Of a DNA stretch of 64,000 nt, positions 52,056-64,000 are shown piece by piece. The translations under genes were made by a program, and so were the position numbers. The notes under the pieces are model-generated. The model was not told where the DNA came from and made no database searches. It saw nothing but the letters and a program-made list of their open reading frames with translations. This DNA is from Isoetes taiwanensis (taxonomy: Eukaryota > Streptophyta > Lycopodiopsida > Isoetales > Isoetaceae): NCBI GenBank assembly GCA_021234155.1, contig JAJEKV010000206.1:62001-126000 (forward strand), written 5' to 3'. Positions within the stretch are counted from its first letter, which is position 1. Every line of letters begins with the position of its first letter.

Positions 52056-53575
52056 TGATAAATTATCTAGAGATGGAGATAACTAATATAATGCAATATA
52101 TTGAACAAAGGGAAAAACCGGTGGGACAAGCTCCACACCTAGCTTGATATATAATTATAGATTTGACTCTACATGAATGCACATGACTCCTTATGTAGAT
52201 TGCCATGTCACCTTGTTGGCGTGGCCTATATTCTTGAGGTGGAGGATTGTAATATATTAACACCCTCCCTCAAGACTAGCACCTCAGCTAACCACATTCA
52301 TCATGGCGGGTTGATAAGTTAGCCATCTACGGCATTTCTGTATCTTCTCATCTTCTTTGAATATTCTTGTTCTTGAATCTTGTATAAGGAATTCTTCTCT
52401 TCATATATGAATTTTCCCTTTCAAATTCTCCATTTTTAGCTTTGAGAAATTTTATCAAAGACATTTACAACTTCCGTGAACATCAAATGCATATTCTTGC
52501 CTTCAAGATTGATTCAATCATATGCGGATCATCACGCAAATTAAGTAACCACGGATCCCAAAGACACGCTCTTTCTCTCCAACATGCTAAAGGAGTCATC
52601 TCTTCTTTCACATTCTTAAGCATTTCTATTACGGTAGCGTCCTTTAGGCTGCTTATATCCATCATTCCCTCCCTTAAGCGACTAAAGATTATGCCATTAG
52701 AACTCAAATAGGTACCTTTGTAGTTAGTTTCTTCACCTTGATGTATCTCTTAAGTAGTGCTTAAAGTTTTGGGCCCTCCACGGATCTACGTATCTTCAAT
52801 TTGAATTTTGGGCCGGTGAAGACTGTCGCGTTATAGCGTGCGGCATTAACTTCTTCTCCTACTTTGGGTCCGGTTTGTTGTGGGCAACATCTCTTGACAA
52901 CAACAAATTGTTTTCCAAATTTCTTGCATCAATGTATGCAAGTTCACGTAGAAACAATAGCTGCGGCTGCTGAACCCCGATCACTTCTTTGTTTTCTTCG
53001 GGGAATCGATCACGCAATGACTTACGACATCTCTTTGCATCCATGTTCATCCAATTTTGAAGCGAGCGATAATTTGGAGTTACTATTTTAACCCCATCAA
53101 GATCTTCTATGGCTTTATGCGCAGCAATTCTTTGATCTTACGCCTTTTTCTTACGAAGCGTCCCATTACGCATCACGCTACGGTTCCATATCCCAACCAC
53201 TACCTGTTGCCATTCTCCATATTGGCATGGGGTACTTTTCGCTCATCCAGAAATGTTCCGCGGGCTCTCTGTGACAATCCTCTTTCGGATAGTGCATGGC
53301 TGTTAACTTGGTACTCGGCATCTACAAGATAATCAAGTAGCAAACAAATCTTCTGCCACTACCCCAATCTGGTCTGGAGTGGGCATCTTCGTCTTTCCTT
53401 CATGGCTAATATATACATCAATCTGAGCCCCTTTCTTCTGAACAACAAAGTCTTCAATCGTGCCCTCTGCAAATACTTTTGCGACTTCAGCTTTAGTGGC
53501 GGAATCTGCTGGATGGGTGATCAGACTTAGTGGCGGAATCTACTTTAGTGGCGGAATCTGCTGGATGGGTGTGGG
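52056..53575 (-). mobile_element. Truncated copy C of the gene-carrying LTR element
   Basis: Left LTR 52056-52262, then interior matching 37674-38940 up to about 53525. It ends in a small tandem triplication of CTTTAGTGGCGGAATCTGCT (53500-53570). The tubulin segment, PBS and second LTR are absent. Same left flank as copies A and B. Confidence 0.75.
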
Positions 53576-53589
53576 TGATGCTAAAACTA

Positions 53590-53727
53590 TTAAGACTGGC
53601 TTTAATAGTTACTATTTTTAGTATTTACTATAAATCCTACAGCAACAACATGTTGCTCACAATGTACTTTTTGATCTTTAATTAATGGAAAAAATATCTC
53701 ATTCTCTCAAAAAAAAAAAAAAAAAAA
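53590..53727 (+). mobile_element. Short non-LTR 3' end with poly-A
   Basis: AT-rich segment ending in AATATCTCATTCTCTC and a run of about 19 A at 53709-53727. Looks like a severely 5'-truncated retroposon. Confidence 0.45.
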
Positions 53728-54171
53728 CCAATGCAGATGCAATAATGCAAGGGGCAATGTGCATTAAATAAGATATTGCACGTAGTACTCTCGCATGGAC
53801 AACAACTTTACCCTTGATCACATTGCCTCCCAGACCATCACCCATGTATGCCATCCTCGAGTCCGCCTCCAGTCCTGAATTTGAGAACTTAATAGAACAT
53901 TCCTTTGATCACATTATCTCCCGGACCATCACCCGGGTATGCCATCCTCCGGTGCTAAATTTTAGAACTTAATAGAACATTGGTAATCTCAACATTTGCT
54001 CACCCATTTTATTCTTACGGGCTGGCGTTCAATGTTGTGGGGTTACCAATGATGAAGAATTGCATGTCAGGGTACAATAGCATGTCTTGAAACGGAGGGG
54101 CCAAAGCAAGCAACTTGGCGATAGAAAGGGTGAAACAAATCAGACCAAAATAGGACACAAGACAAGCAAGC

Positions 54172-54206
54172 GGGGGGGTGGGGTGGGGAGGGGTTTGGGG
54201 AGGGGG
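54172..54206 (+). other. G-quadruplex-type G-run cluster
   Basis: Six runs of at least four G within 35 bp (G7, G4, G4, G4, G4, G5) separated by 1-3 nt loops. It lies just upstream of L1 coding remnants. Confidence 0.75.
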
Positions 54207-54233
54207 ATATACCTTTGCTCCTGAGGGCGGACT

Positions 54234-56700
54234 ATGGCCAAGTTTAATGAGGGCAACGTGCCTTTCGGAATATACACCCAGAATGAAGATAAAGACAAAG
54301 ACAAAGACATGGATATGCTACAACAAAATATACAGCTAAATTGTCCCTCTCAAGACACCACGGTTACCTTGATAACCCAAGTAGGAAACATGGAGGATTG
54401 TGTCTCAGACATATATACAGCCATGGAGATAAAGATTTCTGAAGATTATATAACAGACCAAATTCTACTGATGATTGGGCTGAATATGATAATGGAAACT
54501 CATATAGTATATTGGGCAAAATCGAAGACGCACAGGAATTTCTGCAACAGGAAAATTCACAGGATCAGCACAAGAATACAAAATGAGACAGCTCTCGGAA
54601 GGAATATAAGAGATAGGGAAGACCTCTAATGGCATACCTTCAATGACTTACGACAAGTAGCCATCCCAACCCACTACTAATCTGCCTCGCACGCAGCCTA
54701 CTGTCAATAATCAGCCCTCCCTAACTTGTGATTGGAAAGGACAACACTGACGATGGCGAGCAGGGAAAACCCTCGAAGCAACAAGGTAACTAGATAAGTA
54801 CTCCTACCTCTTTGGGATTTTTGCCTCACGGATTCTAACGCTTAGAGATGATCAACATACATACTCACAAGTAGTATCCTTCTATCCAAATTCTGGGCTC
54901 ATGAGGAGACCTCAGTGGAAGAGAGTGGTGTCCCTTGTCCGAGAGATAGCGAACTCTTAAGCAGGTACCTTGTCCCTGAAGGACAAAAGGGAAAAAACAA
55001 AGAAAAAATATGCCAAAGGACCCTCTACTTTATGGTCATGCCTCCAATACTAGGAATAGACCTGACAACACTCTCAGAAGTGCCTCTGTTTGAAACCTTC
55101 TTCTCTCTGCCCCCTCCTCCTCTCTCCATGAAGATCATATCATGGAATCTAAGGGGTATAAAAGGCTCCCTAAAAAGGAGAAGATTCATTGCTTTTTTCC
55201 AGTCATATAAAAGGCGACATCATCTTGATACAAGAGCGTCACCTTCCTCCCTTTGAAACTTCCAACCTTGGTATTTGGGTTTACAAAGGGGTGGAAACGG
55301 ATGGTTTTCCGAGTTCTTTCTTTCCATTTTTGCCTCTTATGAAGTCTGACTTCATGTACTTTTTCAAAGGGGCTTGGGAAACCAGTGCTCTCTACCCTGC
55401 TTTTACTTCAAGTCTTATGAGGCTGGAGACTTATCTCCCTCACAAACTTTACCTACAAAATAGTGGCTAAAATTCTCGCCATGAGAATCATGCACCACCT
55501 TCATGAAAACATTAGCCACAATCAGTCTGCCTTCTTGTCAGGTAGGTATATCCTTGATAATTATATATAGCTGCAAGTGAAGCTATACATTGGAACAAGC
55601 TTTCTAAGCAAAATTGCCTTCTGCTGAATTGGACTTCAAGAGAGTGTATGATACTATAAGGTGGGATTTCCTTCAAACGGTCTTAGACCACATTTATATT
55701 CATCCCAGACTCATTAGCAAGATCATGGCCCTTAATAAGTTGGCTTCCTTCTGTCTGATCATCAATGGGTCGCCCCTCTAAGAGCCTTTCTGAGGCCCTC
55801 AATGCAAAAAAAAAAAAAAAAAAGCAGGTATAACCCAGCTGCAACACCTCTGGATTCCTAGAGAACCTGGAAAGATATCTCTCATATTATCAGGTGCAAG
55901 AGAATTGACAAACATACATACAATGCTATTTTGAAAACAATAGGGGATTGCAATGAATATCAAGTATCTAGGGGCACGAATTTGGATTATCAAGAACTTC
56001 GGATAAATATAAGGTAGCCTTAGGCTAAAAGTATCATAACTACATTAAACACGAGTCCCACCAGCTAAATGGCAAATTTCTAGCAATCAATTCACTAAAA
56101 TGGTGAGTCGTGCTTGGAAATCCTAAAGTGACAAAAATGCGGAGACTTTTATTTAGAGATGCTTGCACTATGTTATCGCGACTAACCAAATTATCTATGA
56201 TAGATGCAACAATACCTCAACCCGATCTCATCCCCTTATAAAATCTATGGTCATCCAAATGAATCATATTGTCCCAAAATTGGAGCCTTCTAAAGGTGGC
56301 TAGACAGATATTTAGAGGATAGGATTTCAGATTGAGAAATTGGGCTGACATGATGGTCCTTCTCAAAGGCTCTAATAAATTCCTTAATACTATCAAACAA
56401 ACTGCTCCATGGGTCATCTGGAAGCATAGAAACAGAGTCAATTATTCTAATAAGAGTGTGGATATTGCCTGGTTAAAAGTTGCTTTCCAGGTGGAATTAA
56501 CTAAAATTACCATGGCTCACAAGAACTCTAGTAGACAAAGCGTCAGACGATAATTGGCTGAGGACATTATATAGGGTTGTTGAATCTTTTCAATTGTGAT
56601 GGCATGCTTATTTCTAATGATAATTTCTTGGCTTATAGAAATGTTGATTGCATTCGATATGCGGACAAATTGTAAACCTCAATTTGAAAATCTCTCAGCA
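54234..56700 (+). mobile_element. Degenerate L1-type LINE, plus strand
   Basis: 54234-54629 is an unassigned open frame in the ORF1 position. ORF2 starts at 55128 with MKIISWNLRGIKGSLKRR, the endonuclease N-terminus. RT pieces follow: AKILAMRIMHHLHENIS, QSAFLSGRYILDN (about 55470-55560), RVYDTIRWDFLQTVLDHI (about 55630-55690) and NIKYLGARI near 55955. APWVIWKHRNRV (near 56405) is a 3'-terminal L1 landmark. An 18-A run interrupts it at 55806-55823. Large parts are missing and all frames are broken. Confidence 0.8.
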
Positions 56701-57352
56701 TAGCTGCTACAAAAATTTTCATAAATGAACAGATGTGGCTCCTTACACCGACCATCATCTTGAATCTGCTTAAGCTTAAGCCCTTTCTTTTGAATGATTA
56801 CCAGGCCATCATGCTAGATAAACTTCTTTTCCGCTATGAAAGGCTGATGTCTGAAACCCAATTCCTATTCTTCCATGACATGTATCACCATCGGAAGGCC
56901 TGGGATCAATTCAATTGGGTTCTTTTTTGGATTATGTTATGCAGTCGTGACATTTCAAACAAGTAGTAGTGGTACGATGCTTTTTAAATCATGTTAAAAT
57001 TTTAGATATTTTTCTCCATGGTAAGATGGTTCCTAAAATTGTAGTTTCAGTCCACCAAGTGCAGATGGTCGGGCTTTGCCTTCTTTTGCTCTATCCTTGG
57101 TTGTTCCTGATGTACCTCTGGTTTCTATTCGGCAAATATGAACACTATATCTAGGCTCCATATTGTAAAGAGGTATGTGATATTTGTATAAATCCTTATC
57201 CTGGACTATGATGTATTTTGTCTATGATAATTAAAAACCCCTTCGTGGTTATTCCATGTGCAAAAGAGCAGGCATCTACAGCTCTATAATACCTCTTTCT
57301 TATGGTGATTTTGAATCGGCACAACATTAAGCATATGAGAAAACAATGGATC
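56701..57352. other. No recognisable gene
   Basis: One 77-codon plus-strand open frame (56733-56966) has no family resemblance. It could be the tail of the preceding LINE. Confidence 0.3.
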
Positions 57353-57650
57353 ATTTCCACAACAAGCATATAAAGAGATGCAACAACCTCGGATATGGCG
57401 AAATATGGTAGAAATATGGCCTCCAAATTTAGCAACAAACAAACATACTAGGTGCCCGATAAAGCCAACTTCGGGGAAGTAGTTGATTACGGCATTGCAC
57501 ATTTCCACAACAAGCATACAAAGAGATGCAACAACCTCCCGGATATGGCGGAAATATGGTAGAAATATGGCCTCCAAATTTGACAACGACAAACATACTA
57601 GGTGCTAGTAAGCCAACTTCGGGGAAGTACTTGATTGGGTTGCATGGAAT
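57353..57650. repeat. Two-copy tandem repeat, unit about 150 bp
   Basis: Units start TTTCCACAACAAGCATA at about 57353 and 57503 and run through GATATGGCGAAATATGG and GCCAACTTCGGGGAAGTA. No coding potential is apparent. Confidence 0.8.
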
Positions 57651-59622
57651 GATGAAGTGTCTCCTACTTTAAGCATGGAAGGAAAGGCCTACTGATTGTT
57701 TTGGTTAGGATGTTGATTGATTGGATTTTGGCTTGTTGTAAGAAGCAGTTACCAGTGGATCCCTTTAGAAGCGCTTCATAAACCCCTGCCCCTCTTACTT
57801 ACTTAAGCTAGTTTTTATGGAGTAATTCGGACTAGAAAGTATTTGAATATATTGTAAACTTCATTTCTGATTTCCTTTTTATTCATCTATATTTGCCTCT
57901 GGACAATCTTTACTTTAGAAGGGATCTGTACCATGTACCCTTTCTCCATAAGCATGCATTTATATATATTTTCATTCTGGCCAGGAAACCATGTGTGCCT
58001 TTTTAAATTGCCATCATCATTTACAACTACTTGTAAAACTAGTTTCCTTGTTGCAGATTTTATCATTCAACAACAACAACAGCAATAAAAAAAAAAAAAC
58101 CATAAATCCATCAGATCCTAAGACCATCGAGACTTTAGATCAGGTCCTGATCTATGCAAGAACAAGACATGACCTCAATTAGCAGTCCTAAATACATTGA
58201 GGTGTGAAAAGTATTTAGACCAAGGACATGATTACCAAAATTGCAATTTCATATAAAAACATAATAAATACATCTTTTTAAAGCCTTAATATCAAAACTG
58301 TATTTATGCATAAATTTAATGGAGATACTGCTTTCAAATAGTACCTTATTCGTAGGAGTAGCAATTGTTAAACATAATTGCAACCAAATCAATACCAGTC
58401 ATTACATATAAATACAGGTATGATCTTTTAATAGTGCTTGAGAGTAGTATCAAGCAAAAAATATCTGCAATGAAAAGTTAGATATTTGGATGTTTCTTGG
58501 CGGCGGCACGCGCTGCGGCTAGGGGCGACCACCGAGGAGAAGGAGGCCGCCCTCCTTTCTTTACGATTTGGCACTTCTTTGGGTTCTTGCATCAATTGAC
58601 CCCATCTGAGAGGCTAGCGAGGGGTCTCTTGCCATAGTTTATTGGATACGCACATTCAAAATTTGCCGGGTTATCTATTTCTTGAAGCTTTCTTCAGGGC
58701 GGCGTTCTTTAGGGCTTGCAGGTAATCCACTAACGTGGTCTTTCTGCTCTAATGCTTTAAGCATTATGATTCTTGCAATCTGAGTAAGAATACAACAAAA
58801 AGACACATGGTCTATAAGGTGGAGCGGATCTCTGCACAGCCTTTGCGAAAAGGAGTTTCAATTTTGTTGGTTTTCTGCAGTCATAATTCACTCCAGGTTC
58901 TTTAAACAGATGTTTGATTCCCTCCCTGTTGCCCTTTCTTGCTAGCAGAAAGACATAGGGATGTCTCCTTGATAGGAACATAGTAGTCTGATTTGATTCT
59001 AACCTCTGATTCCTCAACCCGGATATAGGATGGTATATGGAATTTTCGAAGCTTGGTAGAGCTAGGAATTTTAAGGCGGGACGGCGCTTATATATTTTGA
59101 GCGGATGCTTGGAGGTTGTATCGATGGTTGGGCTATTTGTCTAACCAATTGGTAATTTGCTATCTATTCCAACAATGCAACATTTTTGGGGTTACATATA
59201 CCATTATGTGTACTGGCCGATTAATTTGCAAGTTTGGTCAAATTTTAGAAGCTGTGGCAGTTTGAGCAGTGTGATAGATTGCTCATTTTACTATGTATTT
59301 CCTTTTCTCTTCATCTTTATTTTTGCAACAGGAGTTTGTGAGCATTCAAGGATTTAACTGCAGCTTTTGGAAAGTCTGTTCTTACTTCTATAGTATTACG
59401 GTTAGTTGAGAAGATGTTGATTCAATCCTATAGTATCGGGTGAGGAAAGAAGAAGTTGAGTGAGGCTTACAAGTCTGAGAAAGTCGGTTATGTTATCTTG
59501 CTATTAGAGCATCTAATAAGTCTCGGCAAGAAACGGGATGAAGAAGTTGAGATTCTCTGTAGTAGTGTTCTTGTTTTGTAGCATTGTACCTTTATTATAT
59601 AATATAAAAATTTCCTTACCTT
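57651..59622. other. Mostly featureless; possible 3' end of a retroposed transcript
   Basis: No family-level coding match. A poly-A stretch at 58088-58100 and a GC-rich patch at 58497-58560 stand out. Toward the right end, EEVEILCSSVLVL and a stop near 59580 are followed by AT-rich sequence and poly-A, like the 3' end of an mRNA. Confidence 0.3.
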
Positions 59623-59644
59623 CAAAAAAAAAAAAAAAAAAAAA
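59623..59644 (+). repeat. Poly-A run
   Basis: About 21 A residues after TATTATATAATATAAAAATT and a short spacer, consistent with the tail of a plus-strand retroposon. Confidence 0.6.
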
Positions 59645-59662
59645 TCACACTGTGATAAATCT

Positions 59663-60079
59663 TCAAAATGAAATATAACAAGGAGCAAAAGATCCTATTA
59701 CGTGTAGATGTTGTTGCAGATTGATTTCATTCCTAATGGCCTCGTTTTTGGTGATGCATCCAGTAATCTTCATGTCAATCTTGGGTAGCCCATTCTTTAG
59801 ATTCTTTGCTCTCCATTTTCTCTGAGGCTTTTTAATTGGAATGCAATGCTCAACAACAGGCTCAACAAAACTAGCAGTGGCAGCAACAATAGCAGGTGTA
59901 CTGCCATCAGCAATGCTATCAGAGATCCCAACTTCATTTGCATCTGCATCAATCTTCAAGGGCGAAATATTGGCAGACTTATGGAATTGAAAGATCTTTT
60001 TATTGCTGGTAGATTCCAACTTCTCCTCAACAATCCTTTTCTTGGTAACAAAATTTAAATCCCCATTCTTTCTGGCCAT
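59663..60079 (-). CDS. Unrecognised ORF
   Basis: 138-codon frame on the minus strand opening with an ATG at 60079 (MARKNGDLNFVTKKR). Lysine-rich at both ends, acidic and alanine-rich in the middle (IDADANEVGISDSIADG). No domain is recognised. It reads in the same direction as the degenerate coding region at 61350-63160 and might be its distal part. Confidence 0.3.
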   Translation of the reverse strand: MARKNGDLNFVTKKRIVEEKLESTSNKKIFQFHKSANISPLKIDADANEVGISDSIADGSTPAIVAATASFVEPVVEHCIPIKKPQRKWRAKNLKNGLPKIDMKITGCITKNEAIRNEINLQQHLHVIGSFAPCYISF

Positions 60080-60180
60080 GCTAAAGAGTTGGGTTTCCTA
60101 TTATGAGCAAATCCGGGCAACGTTTGGAAGCAAGATTTGCTTTGAATGCAACAATTTCACTGTGCGCATATTCAACCAAA

Positions 60181-61153
60181 ATATGTAGCAAAATAATAGG
60201 GGGTTCCAAGGGGATTTGATATGGATGTGAAAATAACAATTCGTGAAACCATAGACCATATAAGTGAAACGGAGAGGTGCCCAGAGGCTCCAACATACGA
60301 TCTGAATCATAGGATCGACGAATCCGACGACTGTGGTAGTCCAGGGTGCACCTCGTTTAGAACATGTAGCAAAATAACAGGGGGTTCCAGGTGGATTTGA
60401 TGTGGATGTAAAAATAACAATTCCTGAAACCATAGACCATATAAGCGAAAGAGAGGTGCCAGAGGCCCCAACATACGATCTGAGTCGGAGGATCGACGAA
60501 TCCGACGGTTGTGGTAGTCCAGGGTTCACCTCGTTTAGAATATGTAGCAAAATAACAAGGGGTCCAGGGGGATTTGATATAGATGTAAAAATAACAATTC
60601 ATGAATCATAGATATAAGCGAAACGAGAGGTGCCCAGAGGCCCCAACATACGATTTGGGTCGTAGGAACGACGAATCCGATGATTGTTTTAGTCCAAGAT
60701 GCACCTCGTTTAGAATATGTAGCAAAATAACATGGGCTTCTATGGGGATTTGATATGGATGTAAAAATAACAATTCGTGAAAGCATGAACCATATATCCC
60801 TAAAACAATTGAATGGGTTGTTATAAAAAAAACATGAATTCAAGATAAAAAATAATCACATTAGCTCACTAGGTAAATTGGTTAAAGTAATCTTATTAAG
60901 ACAGTGAGTTATTTTGGTAGAGGTTCGAGCCCCCGTATTTCATATTATAAAATCTTAGGCAAAGCCATATAGAGGTTCGATATTCCCTCAAAACCTTAGG
61001 CAAAATCATATTTCATATTTCAAAATCATAGGCACCACCAATCATAAATGACTATAAGCGAAACGAGAGGTGCCCAGAGGCCCCAACATACGATCTAGGT
61101 CGTAGGATCGATGAATCCGATGGTTGTGGTAGTCCAGGGTGCACCTCGTTTAA
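60181..61153. repeat. Minisatellite, unit about 180 bp, four to five copies
   Basis: ATGTAGCAAAATAA recurs at about 60183, 60364, 60542 and 60718. Each unit contains GAGAGGTGCCCAGAGG, CAACATACGAT, a GGATCGACGAATCCGA-like palindrome and GTAGTCCAGGGTGCACC. The fourth unit is split at about 60797 by a 255-bp insertion and resumes at 61053. Confidence 0.85.
60797..61052 (+). mobile_element. tRNA-derived SINE-like insertion
   Basis: Interrupts the fourth minisatellite unit between ACCATAT and TATAAGCG. It contains a pol III A box, TAGCTCACTAGG (60862-60873), and a B box, GGTTCGAGCCC (60922-60932). Short imperfect repeats of ATAGAGGTTCGA and AAAACCTTAGGCAAA follow. No ORF. Confidence 0.65.
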
Positions 61154-61349
61154 ACGTCTATGTGGGAAAGATCCAAAATGTCATATTTGTGTACTTGGAA
61201 GAATTGTGTGCATAATCTGGCAAAATCATCCATGAACTCTTGTATACCAAAGCCACTATCTGGGATATGATTAAGTCCACAAGTGAAAGCTTTTTGAGTT
61301 TTTCCATTGTGTATGATGTCTAGACTTCGTGGTCTGATGTGCCCAATAT

Positions 61350-63160
61350 TATGGTCAATAAACTTGGCGGTGGATTAGCACATGGGTATTTATTGCTTGG
61401 CGGTTTACAAATACTTTGAAAGGCTTATAAACCTTACCTTTATTACGTTCAATGTACTTCCATGCAAAGGTGATTTTATCCACTAGCTCTGTTCCTCCTT
61501 CATGTAACACTTCATACATCACAGTATGAAATATTTTTTTATACTAAACTTCTCTAGTAGTTTGGAGAAAAAGGTCAGATGAACAATACATAACTGCTTG
61601 TCAACACCTTTGCTGGACAGGTGCTTAAAGTTATTGACATCTTTAATAATTGTCCTGGTGGAGGTACAGTCTTTGTCCACCTATAAGTATTAACAAAAAT
61701 TAGCATTTGTTGTTGCCAATTCATATCTACTTTGAAAACAAAAAAGCATATATTTATTTATTTTCTGTAAAAGCCAAATGGCATATGAGTGAACATATAG
61801 TTCATTCAAAAAAAGATATCATCCTTCTTGACCAGGGATAAGAAAACGAAATTTCCTTGGCAAGAGTGCAAATGTCTGGGCTAATGCCATAAAGACATGA
61901 TGAAATATAAGTGGAGAAATTTAGGAATCAGCCTCCATGTCTAGTTCAATAGGAATAATCTGTTCCATAGTAACAGTCTTGTTATCCCCTTAGTGATAGA
62001 ATATTCATCATCTTTTGGGTCCAGGATTCTCCATATTGCTATTGTAGGCAGGACTACCCTGATGCCCAGTAGTCCCACTTTGCAGTTTGGGATCCTTGGA
62101 AATTCTAGAAGGCATCCTTATAGAACTTGCAGGGCTGTTAAAATTGCTGCTGCTAGAGATGGACTTCTCAACAAAGACAAGAAGAGCCTTGGGATTTTGG
62201 TATTTCAGAAAAGTTACAGGTTTGATCATTTTCTCAACCAGATCTGCCATTTTGCTATTGCCAAATACTGCTTTTAGATTTTTATTATGATCATTTTGCA
62301 TACACCCGGGGTCATGTCGGCATGATTTTTTCTCATTTCTAGGTCACGAAATATATGCAATAGCTGCGCATGCCTCATAATCTGTTCAAAAATTTCTTTG
62401 TTGGTCACCATTTTCATAAGTGGTGATGAACAGGGGAAAATAATTCCTCCATGTGATTAAGAAGATACCATATACTGTGGTCAAACCAGATAATACTACA
62501 TCTACATTCATCTTCTTCCTTTTCTTTCTTTTTCTTTTTTTTCGTCAAATTGCTTCTTTTCACACTTGCACTTGAAGTAAGGGCAGAGTGCTCTCCATAT
62601 CCTTTTGAGATAGTAATCATTCCTAGTAATATTGGGAAAAGCCATATGCCCTTTCTGCCCAATTTCAATAGCAGTATTCTTGATACATACCTGTTCAAAG
62701 AAGTCCATACGGAAAGGTAGATCCACTTCAAGAGTTTCAAATATTTTCTCAAATTTAATAGCAGCAGCTTTGGCATGCATCACATCCTCTTTGGTAATCC
62801 CAGATAAGGCCATCCAAGTTTCAACACTAATGGGGGCAAGGGCTCCAAAATTCATACTTTTCCATGTGGCATGAGCATGAACAGCAGCATAGCTTTCCAC
62901 CATTTGCTCAATGATTAAAGGAAAGCAAGAGGAGTTAGATAAAGAAAGAATGAATGATTTTTATCGTCCACTGAGTAAGAGGCACCTCAGCATCTTCCAC
63001 ATCGGCATTCTTGGCTATTTCATTATTTTTTAGCTTTAGAATTCTAGCTGGAATTACTGAAAGGGTAGGATGAGGATTCCAATCTGACAAGAAGGCAATG
63101 GCTAAGCTAGCAATTTGGTTGTCAAATGATTTGATTCTCCAACACTCCTGAATTCCAGGT
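61350..63160 (-). pseudogene. Degenerate coding region of unknown family
   Basis: Consecutive minus-strand segments look protein-coding in shifting frames. About 63100-62990 reads SDWNPHPTLSVIPARILKLK. 62903-62508 begins VESYAAVHAHATWKSMNFGA and contains KAAAIKFEKIFETLEVDLPF. 62301-62008 contains MADLVEKMIKPVTFLKYQNP, and about 61560-61420 reads LVDKITFAWKYIERNKGKVY. I recognise no domain. Shared direction and spacing suggest one decayed gene, perhaps an unclassified mobile-element protein. Confidence 0.4.
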
Positions 63161-64000
63161 AATTTTTCTTCCGTTCACAGCTTTTTTTAACGTCGAAATC
63201 CGATGCCTGTAAGATTATACGAGTTAGATATTTCAATAAAAGTGCAAAAGGTTCTGCGATGCTGGTTGACCTTGTTCTACCCTTTTTTTAATCTAATTGG
63301 CCCTTTTCCTGCTTATCCAGAACTGTTCCAGAATGGTTCTGGCATGCCCACTGAATAGAGTCCCTGTGTTGTTATCGACCATCAATAACAATTTATTAAC
63401 AAATATAATAATCGTTTGAAGTTAAAGTGAATGTTCCTAAGGTTTTAATTTAAAAGTTTGTAATTTTCAAGATGGAGAGATATTTGTTATACATGTTCGA
63501 GTAATGGGAGTGCTATGCTTGCTTAGTGCTCTTGCTTCAAGGTCCTTGAAGCGCCCCCGGCCCCGGCTGTGCCATAACACTCTCTACAGCATTTGTCACA
63601 AGATTCAAGTAACACCATTATTAATGCTTAAATTACTTACGACATACCTTTACTTGCGGAACTTCAGCCTGTTTAAGTTTATCTGTATCGAAGATATATG
63701 TATATTATTCTTCTCTTTGTTGTGAGAGGAAAGTAGTTTGCTTGCATTATGTTATAATGCTTAGGCAGTGGCTTTGCTTTCGGTTGGGTCTATTTATCAA
63801 CTTGATTTTTATTTTTGTCTCTCCATTGTATCATGTGTTGTTTGAGGCGATTAATAAAGTCCGGTCCCAGAGCCTCCATGGGATTTGGGGACGGGGCAGC
63901 CACCTGAGAACTGACATAGGAAGAGTGCCTTGAATTGTGTCGTGGAGGCTGTAGGGGATTTCCACAGGCCTTGGCGGCGGCATTCTTTGAAATTCTTTGC
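63161..64000. other. No recognisable gene
   Basis: AT-rich sequence with short open frames on the plus strand (63504-63725, 63742-63933) and no family resemblance. CTTGGCGGCGGCA near 63970 also occurs near 58498. Confidence 0.3.

Noticed and set aside
60101-60550. 149-codon minus-strand frame with repeated peptide units
   Set aside because: It simply translates the 180-bp minisatellite. The repeated peptide reflects the DNA repeat, and other units break the frame.
60181-61153. CRISPR-like array
   Set aside because: Units of about 180 bp are contiguous without unique spacers, and the genome is plant-like. It is a minisatellite.

Overview
The window looks like nuclear DNA of a land plant with a large, repeat-rich genome. 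The evidence is 12-oxophytodienoate reductase (OPR) genes with GT-AG introns, a transit-peptide-like exon, an alpha-tubulin fragment, plant L1 elements with a DUF4283-like ORF1, tRNA-Met-primed LTR elements and a Helitron. I cannot tell fern, lycophyte, gymnosperm or angiosperm apart from sequence alone. Almost every coding region is broken. No gene in the window can be called intact with confidence.

Layout. 1-3550: remains of a minus-strand OPR tandem array (OPR-A1, OPR-B1). 3554-4700: truncated copy of a small gene-carrying LTR element. 5273-6786: reverse-oriented LTR of a Ty3 family. 6787-10660: OPR-A3 remnant split by a non-LTR element (6872-9986). 11293-33550: a 22.3-kb non-autonomous Helitron inserted in the OPR array, carrying gene fragments and hosting a Ty3 chromovirus-like retrotransposon (17420-29615), a truncated LINE and an inverted-repeat element. 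33551-36450: OPR-A2 and OPR-B2. 37465-40384: complete 2.9-kb LTR element with a captured alpha-tubulin segment. 40570-44215: minus-strand piece of the same Ty3 family (gag start, histone H3-like ORF, PBS, LTR). 44216-51448: an L1 on the plus strand with a minus-strand L1 inside it. 51449-53575: a third copy of the OPR-B/LTR-element block. 53590-57000: L1 debris, including a G-quadruplex-type run. 57000-64000: low-content sequence with tandem repeats, a SINE-like insertion and a degenerate unrecognised minus-strand coding region.

Most interesting: two elements of one Ty3/gypsy family each carry a histone H3-like ORF between the primer binding site and gag (19587-20710 plus strand; 41770-42925 minus strand). 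Both keep the start of an H3-type tail and the C-terminal half of the histone fold, joined by a long charged insert. In the second element the H3-like ORF and gag each have the same upstream module: a CTATAAATAG box about 105 nt before the ATG and two hairpin repeats about 200 bp apart. The first element also keeps a chromodomain remnant after integrase. I know of no described retrotransposon lineage with this layout, but could not search for one.

The order of events can be read in part: OPR duplication, then Helitron insertion at an A|T site (the empty site survives at about 527-575), then insertion of the Ty3 element and LINE into the Helitron. Segmental duplication produced three copies of the OPR-B/LTR-element block. 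Some copy-to-copy differences (TCTG versus TACG, indels at CTG/CAG/CCG) look systematic and may be base-calling artefacts, so individual frameshifts deserve caution.
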